A DNA stretch of 64,000 nt from positions 1 through 64,000 of the forward strand of contig SVFH01000005.1 of NCBI GenBank assembly GCA_015056945.1, in the 5' to 3' direction. The position numbers and the translations under genes are program-made. The stretch is from Lachnospiraceae bacterium (GTDB taxonomy: Bacteria > Bacillota > Clostridia > Lachnospirales > Lachnospiraceae). Positions 43,789 to 52,907 of this stretch are shown piece after piece (position 1 is the first letter of the stretch; every line of letters starts with the position of its first letter). The notes under the pieces were generated by a model. The model saw only the letters and a program-made list of their open reading frames with translations. It was not told where the DNA came from and searched no databases.

Positions 43789-45072
43789 ATGAACTCATAC
43801 GGCAATTCTGTTTATCTGTTGGAAAGCCAGTGTAAAGGGTGCACAAACTGTATCAAACATTGCCCCACACAGGCAATCCGTGTCAGAAACGGCCGCGCTG
43901 TCATTACGCCGGAATTTTGTATTGATTGTGGCGAATGCATCCGCATTTGTCCTTATCATGCCAAAAAAGCAAAGCGCGACTTTATCGATATGATACGCAA
44001 TTATGAATATTCCGTCGCTTTACCCGCGCCGTCTCTTTATGCACAGGTAAACCGTCTTGAAGACATTAACATTTTATTAACAGCCTTAAAACGAATGGGA
44101 TTTGATGACGTTTACGAAGTAAGTGCCGCTGCGGAACTTATTTCAGAAGAATCCAGAAAGTATGTCGAGTCACATAAAGAAAACTGGCCCTTAATCAGCA
44201 CAGCCTGTCCGACTGTAGTTCGTCTGATTCAGGTTCGTTTTCCGAATCTTGTAGAACATCTGCTTCCGCTGATTACACCTGCAGAGCTCGCTGCTGACCT
44301 TGCTAAAAAAAGAGCCAGTGAAAGAACCGGTATCCCTTATGAACGTATTGGTGCATTTTTCATCTCGCCCTGCCCATCTAAAGTAACAGCTAAAAGAGAG
44401 CCCATCGGCCATGAAGAAAGCAATATTGACGGTGTTTTCGCCATTAAAGATATTTATCCTGCGCTCATCAGCTATATGCGCGAAGTAATAGATGAACCGG
44501 AAGAATTGATGATTGGCGGTAAAATCGGCATAAGTTGGGGAAGTACCGGCGGAGAAGCCGGAGGTCTTTTATCTGACTCCTACCTTGCTGCAGACGGAAT
44601 AGAAAACGTCATTCGCGTGCTTGAAGACCTTGAAGACGACAAGTTTTCTCCGGATCTTCAGTTTATTGAATTAAACGCATGTAACGCCGGATGTGTCGGC
44701 GGTGTGCTTACCGTCGAAAACCCGTTTGCTGCCAAAGCAAAACTTGCCAATTTACGAAAGTATATGCCGGTATCCGGAGCGCATTCCGCAAACGCACTCC
44801 CTTACTCTCCCGATTGGACTTCGGAAGTTACATACCAACCCGTTTTCGAACTTGGGCAGACCATGAAAGAAAGCATGGAAAAAATGCAACAGATTGAAAC
44901 TTTGTGCGAACAGTTTCCCGGTCTTGATTGTGGTTGTTGCGGTGCTCCGACCTGCAAAGCGCTTGCCGAAGACATTGTACGGGGAATTGCCCGCAAAGAA
45001 GATTGCATCCATATTTTAAAGAAATATATTCACAAACTCTCCGATGACATTTCCAAACTCAACGGAGTATAA
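43789..45072 (+). CDS. Sensory-type [FeFe]-hydrogenase-like protein (HydS-like)
   Basis: This 427-aa H-cluster-domain protein probably senses redox state or H2 rather than making H2. It starts with two [4Fe-4S] motifs (CKGCTNCIKHCP, CIDCGECIRICP). The H-cluster motifs are altered: L1 reads STACPT (the Cys before Pro kept, the preceding proton-relay Cys replaced by Ala, as reported for HydS), L2 SPCPSK without the usual Glu, L3 ELNACNAGCVGG without the GGGQP end. A C-terminal [4Fe-4S] domain follows (LDCGCCGAPTC). Typical HydS proteins often carry a PAS domain; none is visible here. Start is ATG 43789 with GAGGAGG upstream. Confidence 0.85.
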   Translation: MNSYGNSVYLLESQCKGCTNCIKHCPTQAIRVRNGRAVITPEFCIDCGECIRICPYHAKKAKRDFIDMIRNYEYSVALPAPSLYAQVNRLEDINILLTALKRMGFDDVYEVSAAAELISEESRKYVESHKENWPLISTACPTVVRLIQVRFPNLVEHLLPLITPAELAADLAKKRASERTGIPYERIGAFFISPCPSKVTAKREPIGHEESNIDGVFAIKDIYPALISYMREVIDEPEELMIGGKIGISWGSTGGEAGGLLSDSYLAADGIENVIRVLEDLEDDKFSPDLQFIELNACNAGCVGGVLTVENPFAAKAKLANLRKYMPVSGAHSANALPYSPDWTSEVTYQPVFELGQTMKESMEKMQQIETLCEQFPGLDCGCCGAPTCKALAEDIVRGIARKEDCIHILKKYIHKLSDDISKLNGV

Positions 45073-45097
45073 ACTTATCTTTTTTTCGGAGGTACCT

Positions 45098-45433
45098 ATG
45101 CTTACAATTAACACAATCATTTCATGTAAAGATTTTACATTAATCACACCGGTCCCGAATCCGGACCGGGAAATCTCCAAACCCTTTTGTTGCGATTTGC
45201 TTAGCATCGCAATGGGAAAAGCTTGTGAAAATGCATGTTGGGTAACCGTCATGGCAAATGTTAACACCCTTGCCGTAGCTACGTTGACAGATGTTTCCTG
45301 CATTATTCTTGCCGAAGGTGCCCAATTCGATGAAGCCACCTTACAAAAGGCAATCACCGAAGAAATTGTTGTATTTACAACCCCTCTTCCGGTTTTTGAT
45401 GCAGCACTTAAAGTTCATGAATCAGCCGATTAA
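45098..45433 (+). CDS. DRTGG-domain protein, second copy
   Basis: This 111-aa protein looks like a diverged second DRTGG domain (CCDLLSIAMGKACENACWVT, then TLTDVSCIILAEGAQ and ITEEIVVFTT). It shares size and general layout with the protein at 42980 but little sequence. GGAGGTACCT immediately precedes ATG 45098; the longer frame starts inside the preceding gene. Its stop codon lies in a hairpin followed by T-rich sequence. The ligand is unknown. Confidence 0.75.
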   Translation: MLTINTIISCKDFTLITPVPNPDREISKPFCCDLLSIAMGKACENACWVTVMANVNTLAVATLTDVSCIILAEGAQFDEATLQKAITEEIVVFTTPLPVFDAALKVHESAD

Positions 45434-45455
45434 CATCGGCTTTTTCTTCTTTTTG
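45424..45455 (+). terminator. Hairpin overlapping the DRTGG-2 stop codon
   Basis: AGCCGAT (45424-45430) pairs with ATCGGCT (45435-45441); the loop is the stop codon plus one base, and TTTTTCTTCTTTTT follows. It lies inside the operon, 30 bp before the PHP gene, so it may act as a partial terminator that lowers PHP expression. Confidence 0.7.
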
Positions 45456-45470
45456 TAAGAGGTGATTTTT

Positions 45471-46181
45471 ATGAGATCTTTTTACTATGATTTACATATT
45501 CACACCTGTCTCTCGCCTTGCGGCGATGACGACATGACTCCTGCTAACATCGTAGGAATGTCCGCCCTGAAAGGCCTTGACATCATTGCAATCACAGACC
45601 ACAACACATGCAAAAACTGTGCCGCCGCAATGAAACTTGGCAAAGAATACGGAATCACGGTAATTCCCGGCATGGAGCTCACTACACAGGAAGAAGTGCA
45701 CGTAGTCTGCCTTTTTCCGTCCTTAGAACAGGCTATGGCGTTTGACAATTATGTCGAAAAACATATTCTCCCGATTCCAAACCGACCCGAGACATTCGGA
45801 AAACAGCAGATTATGAATGAAAATGACGAAGTAATCGGTGAATATCCCACTCTTCTTATTTCAGCAACCGACATCTCCTTCGACGATGTTTTTGCACTAT
45901 TGCAACCTTATCAAGGGGTTATGATTCCTGCTCACATCGACAAAAATTCTTTCAGCCTGCTTGCAAATTTAGGTTTTGTTCCTCCGGATAGTCTTTTTAC
46001 AGCTTTCGAAATAAAGGATTTCAAAAATCTCCACAGAATTACAAACGAAAACCCCGTGCTATCCGACCGAAAAGCAATCTCTAATTCCGATGCACATTAT
46101 CTTGAGTTTATTTCTGAACCGGTTCATACAATTTATGCCTTATCAGCAAATATCCGAGATATCCTTAATGCACTGAAATAA
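45471..46181 (+). CDS. PHP-domain phosphoesterase
   Basis: This is a PHP-superfamily metal-dependent phosphoesterase. The N-terminus carries the metal-binding DLHIHTCLSPCGDDD, followed by AITDHNTCKN, GMELTTQEEVHV and, later, PAHIDKNSF and ISNSDAH. RNase AM/TrpH-like members hydrolyse nucleotide phosphates or short RNAs; the exact substrate is not clear. The product is 236 aa. I use ATG 45471 after GAGGTGA; the GTG nine bases earlier overlaps that site. It is the last gene of the sensory module. Confidence 0.85.
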   Translation: MRSFYYDLHIHTCLSPCGDDDMTPANIVGMSALKGLDIIAITDHNTCKNCAAAMKLGKEYGITVIPGMELTTQEEVHVVCLFPSLEQAMAFDNYVEKHILPIPNRPETFGKQQIMNENDEVIGEYPTLLISATDISFDDVFALLQPYQGVMIPAHIDKNSFSLLANLGFVPPDSLFTAFEIKDFKNLHRITNENPVLSDRKAISNSDAHYLEFISEPVHTIYALSANIRDILNALK

Positions 46182-46216
46182 ACAAGGATTACCACTTACT
46201 TTTGTTCGGAAAACAC

Positions 46217-46245
46217 TTGAATAATCATTTATTATATATTAGAAT
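46217..46245 (+). promoter_or_regulatory. Promoter of PFOR
   Basis: TTGAAT (46217-46222), 17 bp, TAGAAT (46240-46245). The leader to the start codon is about 110 nt. Good spacing and close matches fit a highly expressed gene. Confidence 0.75.
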
Positions 46246-46360
46246 ATAAAAGATGCATTAGTAGGATTTTTTATGTATAAAAACCTTACGATGAACAACC
46301 GTTTTGTTTTTACAATGCGCGTTGAGAAATTACAAATTTTTAACAGGAGGTATCAAAAAC

Positions 46361-49300
46361 ATGGCTAGAAAAATGAAGACCATGGATGGTAACACAGCTG
46401 CTGCTCACGTATCTTATGCGTTTACAGATGTTGCTGCGATTTACCCTATCACACCCTCTTCACCCATGGCAGATTATACTGACAACTGGGCGACTCAGGG
46501 AAGAAAGAACATCTTCGGTCACGAAGTAATTCTTTCCGAAATGCAGTCTGAGGCCGGCGCAGCAGGTGCTGTACACGGTTCCCTTCAGGCTGGTGCTCTT
46601 ACTACAACTTATACCGCATCTCAGGGATTACTCCTTATGATCCCTAATATGTACAAAATTGCCGGCGAATTATTACCGGGCGTAATCAACGTAACGGCTC
46701 GTGCTGTTGCAAGCCACGCTCTCTCTATTTTCGGCGATCATTCCGATATTTATGCATGCCGTCAGACAGGTTTTGCTATGCTTTGCTCCAGTAGTGTACA
46801 GGAAGTTATGGATTTAGGTGCTGTTGCTCACTTAACAGCAATCAAAGGCCGCGTTCCTTTCATGCACTTCTTTGACGGTTTCCGTACTTCACACGAACTT
46901 CAGAAAATCCAGATCTGGGATTATGATGATCTCGCTGAAATGTGTGATATGGATGCAGTTGCTGCATTCCGTAACCGTGCATTAAACCCTGAGCATCCGG
47001 TTATGCGTGGTACAGCTCAGAACCCGGACGTATTCTTCCAGGCTCGTGAAGCTTGTAACACATACTACGATGCAATTCCTGACCTTGCACAGGAATACAT
47101 GGACAAAGTTAATGCTAAGATTGGTACTGATTACAAGTTATTCAACTACTATGGTGCTCCCGATGCAGAGAAGGTTATCATCGCTATGGGTTCTGTTAAC
47201 GAAACCATCGAAGAAACCATCGACTACATGGTTGCAAACGGTGAAAAAGTTGGTCTTATCAAAGTTCGTCTTTACAGACCGTTCAGTGCTAAGCACTTAC
47301 TTGCTGCTATTCCTGATTCAGTTAAGTCAATCAGTGTTCTTGACAGAACAAAAGAACCCGGTGCACTCGGCGATCCTCTTTACTTAGACGTTGTTGCTGC
47401 ATTAAAGGGAACTAAATTCGAATCCATTCCTGTATTCGCAGGTCGTTACGGTTTAGGTTCCAAGGATACCATTCCTGCTGACATTATCGCAGTATACAGA
47501 AATACGGAGAAGAAGCAGTTCACTCTTGGTATCGTTGATGACGTAACAAACCTTTCCTTAGACAGAGTTGAGAATCCCAACACAACTCCTGCTTCTACCA
47601 TCAGCTGTAAATTCTGGGGTCTCGGAGCAGACGGTACTGTTGGTGCTAACAAGAACTCCATCAAGATTATTGGTGACCATACAGACATGTATGCACAGGC
47701 ATACTTCGATTATGACTCTAAGAAATCCGGTGGTGTTACAATTTCTCACCTTCGTTTCGGTAAAGATCCTATTAAGTCAACTTACCTCATCAACAAGGCT
47801 AACTTCGTTGCATGCCATATGCCTGCATACGTAAGAAAGTACAACATGGTTCAGGATTTGAAGGATGGCGGTACATTCCTTTTGAACTGTGCATGGGATA
47901 TGGAAGACTTAGAGAAGAACCTTCCCGGACAGGCTAAGAAGTATATGTATGACCACAAGATTAACTTCTATACCATCGACGGTTTCAAGATTGGTAAAGA
48001 AATCGGTCTTGGCGGACGTATTAACACAGTACTTCAGTCAGCATTCTTCAAGCTTGCAGATATCATTCCTGCAGAAGATGCTATCAAATATATGAAAGAT
48101 GCCGCTACTGCTTCTTACTCCAAGAAGGGTGACGATATCGTTAAGATGAACCACGATGCAATCGACGCAGGTGCTACTGCATTTGTTAAGATTGAAATTC
48201 CTGAAAGCTGGGCAAACGCAGCTGATGAAAAACTCGGCGCAGATGTTTCAGGTCAGAGAAAAGATGTTGTTGACTATGTAAACAACATCCAGAATGCAAT
48301 CAACAGCCAGACCGGTAACCAGTTACCTGTTTCCGCTTTCGTTGATTATGTTGACGGTACTCTTCCTATGGGTTCTGCTGCATACGAAAAACGTGGTGTT
48401 GCAATTGATGTTCCCAGCTGGAATTCAGAAAATTGTATCCAGTGTAACTTCTGTTCTTATGTTTGTCCTCACGCTGCAATCCGTCCGGTTGCTATGGACG
48501 AGGCTCAGGCAGCCGCAGCTCCTGCAAGCGCACAGCAGCTTGATTTAACAGGTGTTGCAGGACACAAGTTCACGATGAGCGTTTCTATTCTTGACTGTAC
48601 CGGATGTGGATCTTGTGCTAACGTATGTCCCGGTAAGAAGGGTGAGAAGGCTCTCGTTATGAAGCCGATCGAAACCCAGGGTGATGCACAGGCTATGTTC
48701 GATTATGGTGTAACACTTGACACTCCTGTAGCTGTTACTGAGAAATTCGCAGCTAAGACTGTTAAGGGAAGTCAGTTCAAACAGCCTCTCCTTGAGTTCT
48801 CCGGAGCTTGTGCAGGTTGTGGTGAAACACCTTATGCTAAATTAATGACTCAGTTGTTCGGTGACAGAATGTACATCGCTAACGCTACAGGATGTTCTTC
48901 TATCTGGGGTGGTTCTTCACCTGCTTCACCTTACACTGTAAACAAAGAAGGTAAGGGACCCGCTTGGGCTAACTCACTCTTCGAAGACAATGCTGAATAC
49001 GGATTTGGTATGGAACTTGCTAACAGAGCACTCAGAAAACGTGTTCTCGATGCTGCAACTTCTCTCGCTGCAAAAGCTGAGAAAGATGATGTAAAAGCTG
49101 CTTTGGCAGATTACCTTGCAACAAAGGATTCTTCTACCGACAACGCTGCTGCAACAAAGAAGATGATTGCTGCTCTGGAAGCTTGCGGATGCAATGACGA
49201 AGACAGAAATTATATCCTTGCAAACAAAGATTTCGCCGCAAAGAAATCCCAGTGGATTCTTGGTGGTGACGGTTGGGCATACGACATCGGTTTCGGTGGT

Positions 49301-49891
49301 GTTGACCATGTACTTGCAAGCGGACAGGATGTTAACATCCTTGTATTCGATACAGAAGTTTATTCCAATACAGGTGGTCAGTCCTCTAAAGCTACACCTA
49401 CCGGTGCTATCGCTCAGTTCGCTGCTGCAGGTAAGGAAGTGAAGAAGAAAGACCTTGCTGCTATCGCAATGAGCTATGGTTACGTATATGTTGCTCAGAT
49501 CGCTATGGGTGCTGATTATAATCAGTGTATCAAGGCATTCATCGAGGCTGAAAGCTATCCCGGACCTTCACTCATCATCGCATACGCTCCTTGTATCAAC
49601 CACGGTATTAAGGGCGGCATGAAGGGTGCTCAGACCGAAGAGAAACGTGCTGTTGCAGCTGGTTACTGGCACTTGTTCCGCTTCGATCCCAGATTAGATG
49701 CTCAGGGCGAGAATCCGTTTATGTTAGATTCCAAAGAGCCTACAGCAGATTATCAGGAATTCATCACAAGCGAAGTTCGTTACAACTCCTTGTTGAGAAG
49801 CAAGCCGGAACGTGCAAAAGAGCTCTTTGCCAAGGCTGAAGCAGATGCTAAGAAGAAATATGCTGCACTTGTTAAAAAGGCAGAAAAATAA
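46361..49891 (+). CDS. nifJ: Pyruvate:ferredoxin (flavodoxin) oxidoreductase
   Basis: PFOR oxidises pyruvate and CoA to acetyl-CoA and CO2, giving reduced ferredoxin. This is the single-chain form (1176 aa). Domain order: pyrimidine-binding domain (AAIYPITPSSPMAD), CoA/gamma domain, delta domain with two ferredoxin motifs (CIQCNFCSYVCP, CTGCGSCANVCP), and the TPP pyrophosphate-binding domain with CAGCGETPY, GGDGWAYDIG and DTEVYSNTGGQ; the cysteines of a third [4Fe-4S] cluster are in that last domain. The start at ATG 46361 follows AGGAGG by ten bases. Codon choice is more regular than in neighbours, with few rare codons, fitting high expression. Confidence 0.97.
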   Translation: MARKMKTMDGNTAAAHVSYAFTDVAAIYPITPSSPMADYTDNWATQGRKNIFGHEVILSEMQSEAGAAGAVHGSLQAGALTTTYTASQGLLLMIPNMYKIAGELLPGVINVTARAVASHALSIFGDHSDIYACRQTGFAMLCSSSVQEVMDLGAVAHLTAIKGRVPFMHFFDGFRTSHELQKIQIWDYDDLAEMCDMDAVAAFRNRALNPEHPVMRGTAQNPDVFFQAREACNTYYDAIPDLAQEYMDKVNAKIGTDYKLFNYYGAPDAEKVIIAMGSVNETIEETIDYMVANGEKVGLIKVRLYRPFSAKHLLAAIPDSVKSISVLDRTKEPGALGDPLYLDVVAALKGTKFESIPVFAGRYGLGSKDTIPADIIAVYRNTEKKQFTLGIVDDVTNLSLDRVENPNTTPASTISCKFWGLGADGTVGANKNSIKIIGDHTDMYAQAYFDYDSKKSGGVTISHLRFGKDPIKSTYLINKANFVACHMPAYVRKYNMVQDLKDGGTFLLNCAWDMEDLEKNLPGQAKKYMYDHKINFYTIDGFKIGKEIGLGGRINTVLQSAFFKLADIIPAEDAIKYMKDAATASYSKKGDDIVKMNHDAIDAGATAFVKIEIPESWANAADEKLGADVSGQRKDVVDYVNNIQNAINSQTGNQLPVSAFVDYVDGTLPMGSAAYEKRGVAIDVPSWNSENCIQCNFCSYVCPHAAIRPVAMDEAQAAAAPASAQQLDLTGVAGHKFTMSVSILDCTGCGSCANVCPGKKGEKALVMKPIETQGDAQAMFDYGVTLDTPVAVTEKFAAKTVKGSQFKQPLLEFSGACAGCGETPYAKLMTQLFGDRMYIANATGCSSIWGGSSPASPYTVNKEGKGPAWANSLFEDNAEYGFGMELANRALRKRVLDAATSLAAKAEKDDVKAALADYLATKDSSTDNAAATKKMIAALEACGCNDEDRNYILANKDFAAKKSQWILGGDGWAYDIGFGGVDHVLASGQDVNILVFDTEVYSNTGGQSSKATPTGAIAQFAAAGKEVKKKDLAAIAMSYGYVYVAQIAMGADYNQCIKAFIEAESYPGPSLIIAYAPCINHGIKGGMKGAQTEEKRAVAAGYWHLFRFDPRLDAQGENPFMLDSKEPTADYQEFITSEVRYNSLLRSKPERAKELFAKAEADAKKKYAALVKKAEK

Positions 49892-49946
49892 TCTTCTTGC
49901 ACGCATTTAAGAACAATTATTAATCATAAGTTTTTCTTATGAAAGA

Positions 49947-49989
49947 AAAACCCGAAGAAGATATGATAATATATTCTTCGGGTTTTTTG
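49947..49989 (+). terminator. PFOR terminator
   Basis: AAAACCCGAAGAA (49947-49959) pairs perfectly over 13 bp with TTCTTCGGGTTTT (49974-49986), the T-run continuing to 49989. Confidence 0.92.
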
Positions 49990-49993
49990 TATT

Positions 49994-50054
49994 TGCGAGT
50001 GTGCATCCTTAGCGGAGCTTTGTTATTGCATAGGAATTTCCTATGCAATAACAA
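49994..50054. repeat. Composite palindromic repeat, copy 3 (right half only)
   Basis: This copy keeps GCGAGTGTGCATCCTTAGCG and the GCATAGGAA-T-TTCCTATGC palindrome but lacks the left half with AGAGTCCGC. The palindrome runs 17+1+17 (50020-50054). Where copies 1 and 2 have T-runs and A-runs beside the core, this copy has TTGTT on the left and AACAA on the right, so the changes are paired. It is wedged between the PFOR terminator and the dynamin-gene terminator. Confidence 0.88.
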
Positions 50055-50088
50055 GAGCTGTCTTCGATCATATTCGAAAACAGCTCTT
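50053..50088 (-). terminator. Terminator of the dynamin-like gene
   Basis: AAGAGCTGTCTTCGA (50053-50067) pairs over 15 positions, with one G-U on the RNA, with the arm at 50074-50088. The minus-strand run after the stem is TTGTTATTG, from the repeat, so the T-run is interrupted and termination may be weaker than at the other two repeat-linked sites. Confidence 0.8.
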
Positions 50089-50095
50089 AACTTGC

Positions 50096-52780
50096 TTATT
50101 CTTCTTTCTTATCTTTCTCATCATCTGATGATTCTTTTATTTCAGCATCATCAGATGTAACAGAATCTGCATCCTCTACCGTCTCTTCTTCTACTTCTGC
50201 ATCATCTGATTTCTTTTTACCACGTTTCTTAACAGGCTTCTTCTCTGTTTCTACTGTTTCTTTTTCTTCTTCGCCCCAAATCTTACGTGTAAGCTCTAAA
50301 TCTTTCTTCTCCACGAGTTCAAGTACAGCTCTTGCCTTCTCCTGCTCAGCAGTAGCTTTCTTCTCATCATTGATTAAAAGTTCCAAGTTACTCGAAATAA
50401 TATCAATGTTATCTTTAAACTCCTGAATCAATTCTGCAGTCTTAGTCTTCGCAACTTCGGTAATCTCAGCAATATATGAATCAAACTGAATACGTGTAGT
50501 CTGCGCGAACATTGTTTCAACGTCGTTTTTATAAGACTTCTTATCATTTGTTGAAAAGATAAAGATTGCCTTCTGCTTATTAATATATTCATCCATTTTC
50601 AAAGCTTTCAGACTGGAAGGAGGAACCTGTGTATCTGCAACATTTGTAATACGCTTAATTAATTCCTCGTCAATTCCTTTGTATCCGGTAATCTTATTAA
50701 TAATGATACCCTTTAACTCTTCAATCTGCTGCTGCAGAATTCTACCGCGATTTACTTTATAGTAATCATCGATTTCCTGCAAATAACGATTTAACTCATT
50801 ACGGATAATATTATTCTTTTCTTCAAATACTTCCGGTCTAAGCGCAATCCATTTCATCTTATCAGCAATCTTACCTGCCTGAATCTGACGATTACCCATT
50901 ACAGTATATAATGTGTTAATATCATCAATCTGGAACACCATATTTTCAGTAGTCATATTTTGCTGATACTCACGATATGCAGTATCGATATCCTGAACCA
51001 TACTGGTCTTCATTGTTTCGATATTTTTCGCAATTTCTTCTTTAGACAAGCGAGCTTGTTTCTCGATTACTTCATAATCTTCTCTGATAAAATCTACAAC
51101 GCTCTTAATTCCGTCATATAAACCTTTTGCCTTTACTGCAAGCGCATATTTCTGTGCATACCGAACAATTTCGCGTTCGATGGCAAACATACCGGAGTTA
51201 ACATAGATACGCTGTAAAATCGGATACAAACTGGAATCTTCCGGATTATCACACTTCTTAAGTTCATCAAAGCAATCATCCAATAATTTCTTTGTCTCAT
51301 TATCAGCATTTGCCATTTTATTTAATTTGAAGTACATTCCGGTATCTACTTCACTAATATCAGACTTACCTAAGAACGGATCATCAATCGGCTCATTGTT
51401 AATCTCATTTCTGTGATTTGCAAGCCACTTTCTTTCATCTTCCGTATCCACATTGTTGCTGATTGCTTTCGCAATATAAGCAGCTTTAGAAGAAACAAAG
51501 AAAAGTCGTTCTTTTGCAAGTTCAATCTGCTGAGGCTCTTCATTATAAATCTTATCGGTCTCTTTCAGCGTAACTTCGACTTTCTTATTCTTAAGTTCTG
51601 AAAGCTCCGCAAGACCTTTTGTATCAGCCTGATTAATAATATGCAGAGAACGTGTAAGGTCAATGGTTACACCACCATTCGTATCCTTATCACTTCTGGA
51701 TGAATTAATCAGATTATAAAGCACAGAATTACCGGTACCTTCCATTTTGGTCGGTTCATAAAGCACAATCAAAATTGAGTTTGTTTGCTGTTGCAATGCC
51801 TTCTGTAAAACAAGAAGATGCTCATTGGAATTACTATCTGTACCGGGAGTATCATAAAAGGTAAAGCTGACATTCTTATCCAAGGGAATCGGAAATGCAA
51901 CATCAATAATACCATCTACATACTCATCATCTACATTAATACCGGCATTCGGAATATCATTTAACTTCTTTAAAATCTGATATAACTGCTCATGCTGTTG
52001 TAATCGGAACATCAAAGCAGAATTAATTTCACTGTTAATCTTTTCCTGTGTAATTTCACATTCACCATTTGCGTGGAATAAAAACTTATGATTTGCTTCA
52101 TCCCAAGTTATATTTACAGAAACCACATTACCATCGTCTTCCCCTTTCTTTACAAAGAAAGATACGGAAGGTTCTTCGCAGTTACGGATTCTGAACATTT
52201 TGGCAGTTTCTGAGCTGATACTCTCAGGAAGGATTCTCTTACCAATCAGAGCATTGATAAAAGTAGACTTTCCGGATGAATATGTACCAACAAGACACAA
52301 ATTAACATCATTCTTTTCCAAATTTTCTTTCTTCGCTTCAAACTGCTCTTTACGAACAAGAAAAGATTTCTGGATATCAGAACCTTTTAACTCATTTGAA
52401 AATACTTCAATGGTATCCTCGCAAAAGTCATTGATACAAGAATAAATATCTGCCACGGAAGGAAGTTCAATAAATTTGCTGATTTTGAAACGCTCTTCCC
52501 CCGCATTCTTATTGTATTCCTTTACCTTCTTTTTGAAGTCATCATAATCAATTTTAGTCCCTTTAAAAACAAGACTAACTTTGTCACGAAGGAATTGTTC
52601 CCAAATATCTTCAAAAAACTTATTTCCATGATTTTGTAATAAAAATTCCCCTTTATCAGGTCCATACTGGGATAACCAGGGACACATAGCATACGGAATT
52701 TCTACAAACTCACCCTTTGCCTTTGCCAAAAATCTAATTTCCTTTTTGACCGGATGATACATAATCATTAGCTCTTTCAT
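50096..52780 (-). CDS. Dynamin-family large GTPase
   Basis: This is a bacterial dynamin-like GTPase that may remodel or repair membranes. After a ~130-residue N-terminal region without motifs comes the GTPase domain: P-loop VGTYSSGKST (about 164-173), FYDTPGTDSN (G3), and INQADTKG (G4-like, Asn-Gln-Ala-Asp). A long helical stalk (about 480-810) with many Glu/Lys residues follows, then a low-complexity acidic/lysine tail. Length 894 aa. GGGAGG precedes the ATG. It stands alone rather than in the tandem pair common for bacterial dynamins, and no predicted membrane helix is evident. Confidence 0.85.
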   Translation of the reverse strand: MKELMIMYHPVKKEIRFLAKAKGEFVEIPYAMCPWLSQYGPDKGEFLLQNHGNKFFEDIWEQFLRDKVSLVFKGTKIDYDDFKKKVKEYNKNAGEERFKISKFIELPSVADIYSCINDFCEDTIEVFSNELKGSDIQKSFLVRKEQFEAKKENLEKNDVNLCLVGTYSSGKSTFINALIGKRILPESISSETAKMFRIRNCEEPSVSFFVKKGEDDGNVVSVNITWDEANHKFLFHANGECEITQEKINSEINSALMFRLQQHEQLYQILKKLNDIPNAGINVDDEYVDGIIDVAFPIPLDKNVSFTFYDTPGTDSNSNEHLLVLQKALQQQTNSILIVLYEPTKMEGTGNSVLYNLINSSRSDKDTNGGVTIDLTRSLHIINQADTKGLAELSELKNKKVEVTLKETDKIYNEEPQQIELAKERLFFVSSKAAYIAKAISNNVDTEDERKWLANHRNEINNEPIDDPFLGKSDISEVDTGMYFKLNKMANADNETKKLLDDCFDELKKCDNPEDSSLYPILQRIYVNSGMFAIEREIVRYAQKYALAVKAKGLYDGIKSVVDFIREDYEVIEKQARLSKEEIAKNIETMKTSMVQDIDTAYREYQQNMTTENMVFQIDDINTLYTVMGNRQIQAGKIADKMKWIALRPEVFEEKNNIIRNELNRYLQEIDDYYKVNRGRILQQQIEELKGIIINKITGYKGIDEELIKRITNVADTQVPPSSLKALKMDEYINKQKAIFIFSTNDKKSYKNDVETMFAQTTRIQFDSYIAEITEVAKTKTAELIQEFKDNIDIISSNLELLINDEKKATAEQEKARAVLELVEKKDLELTRKIWGEEEKETVETEKKPVKKRGKKKSDDAEVEEETVEDADSVTSDDAEIKESSDDEKDKKEE

Positions 52781-52907
52781 GAATTAACCTCCCGACAAAA
52801 AAATTCCCTCTCATAGCTATTTCTATCTAAATCTAAATTAAGATAACAATCATCACACAATATTATATACTTTTACAAACAAAAAGTCAAAAGAAAGCAA
52901 ACAATAA

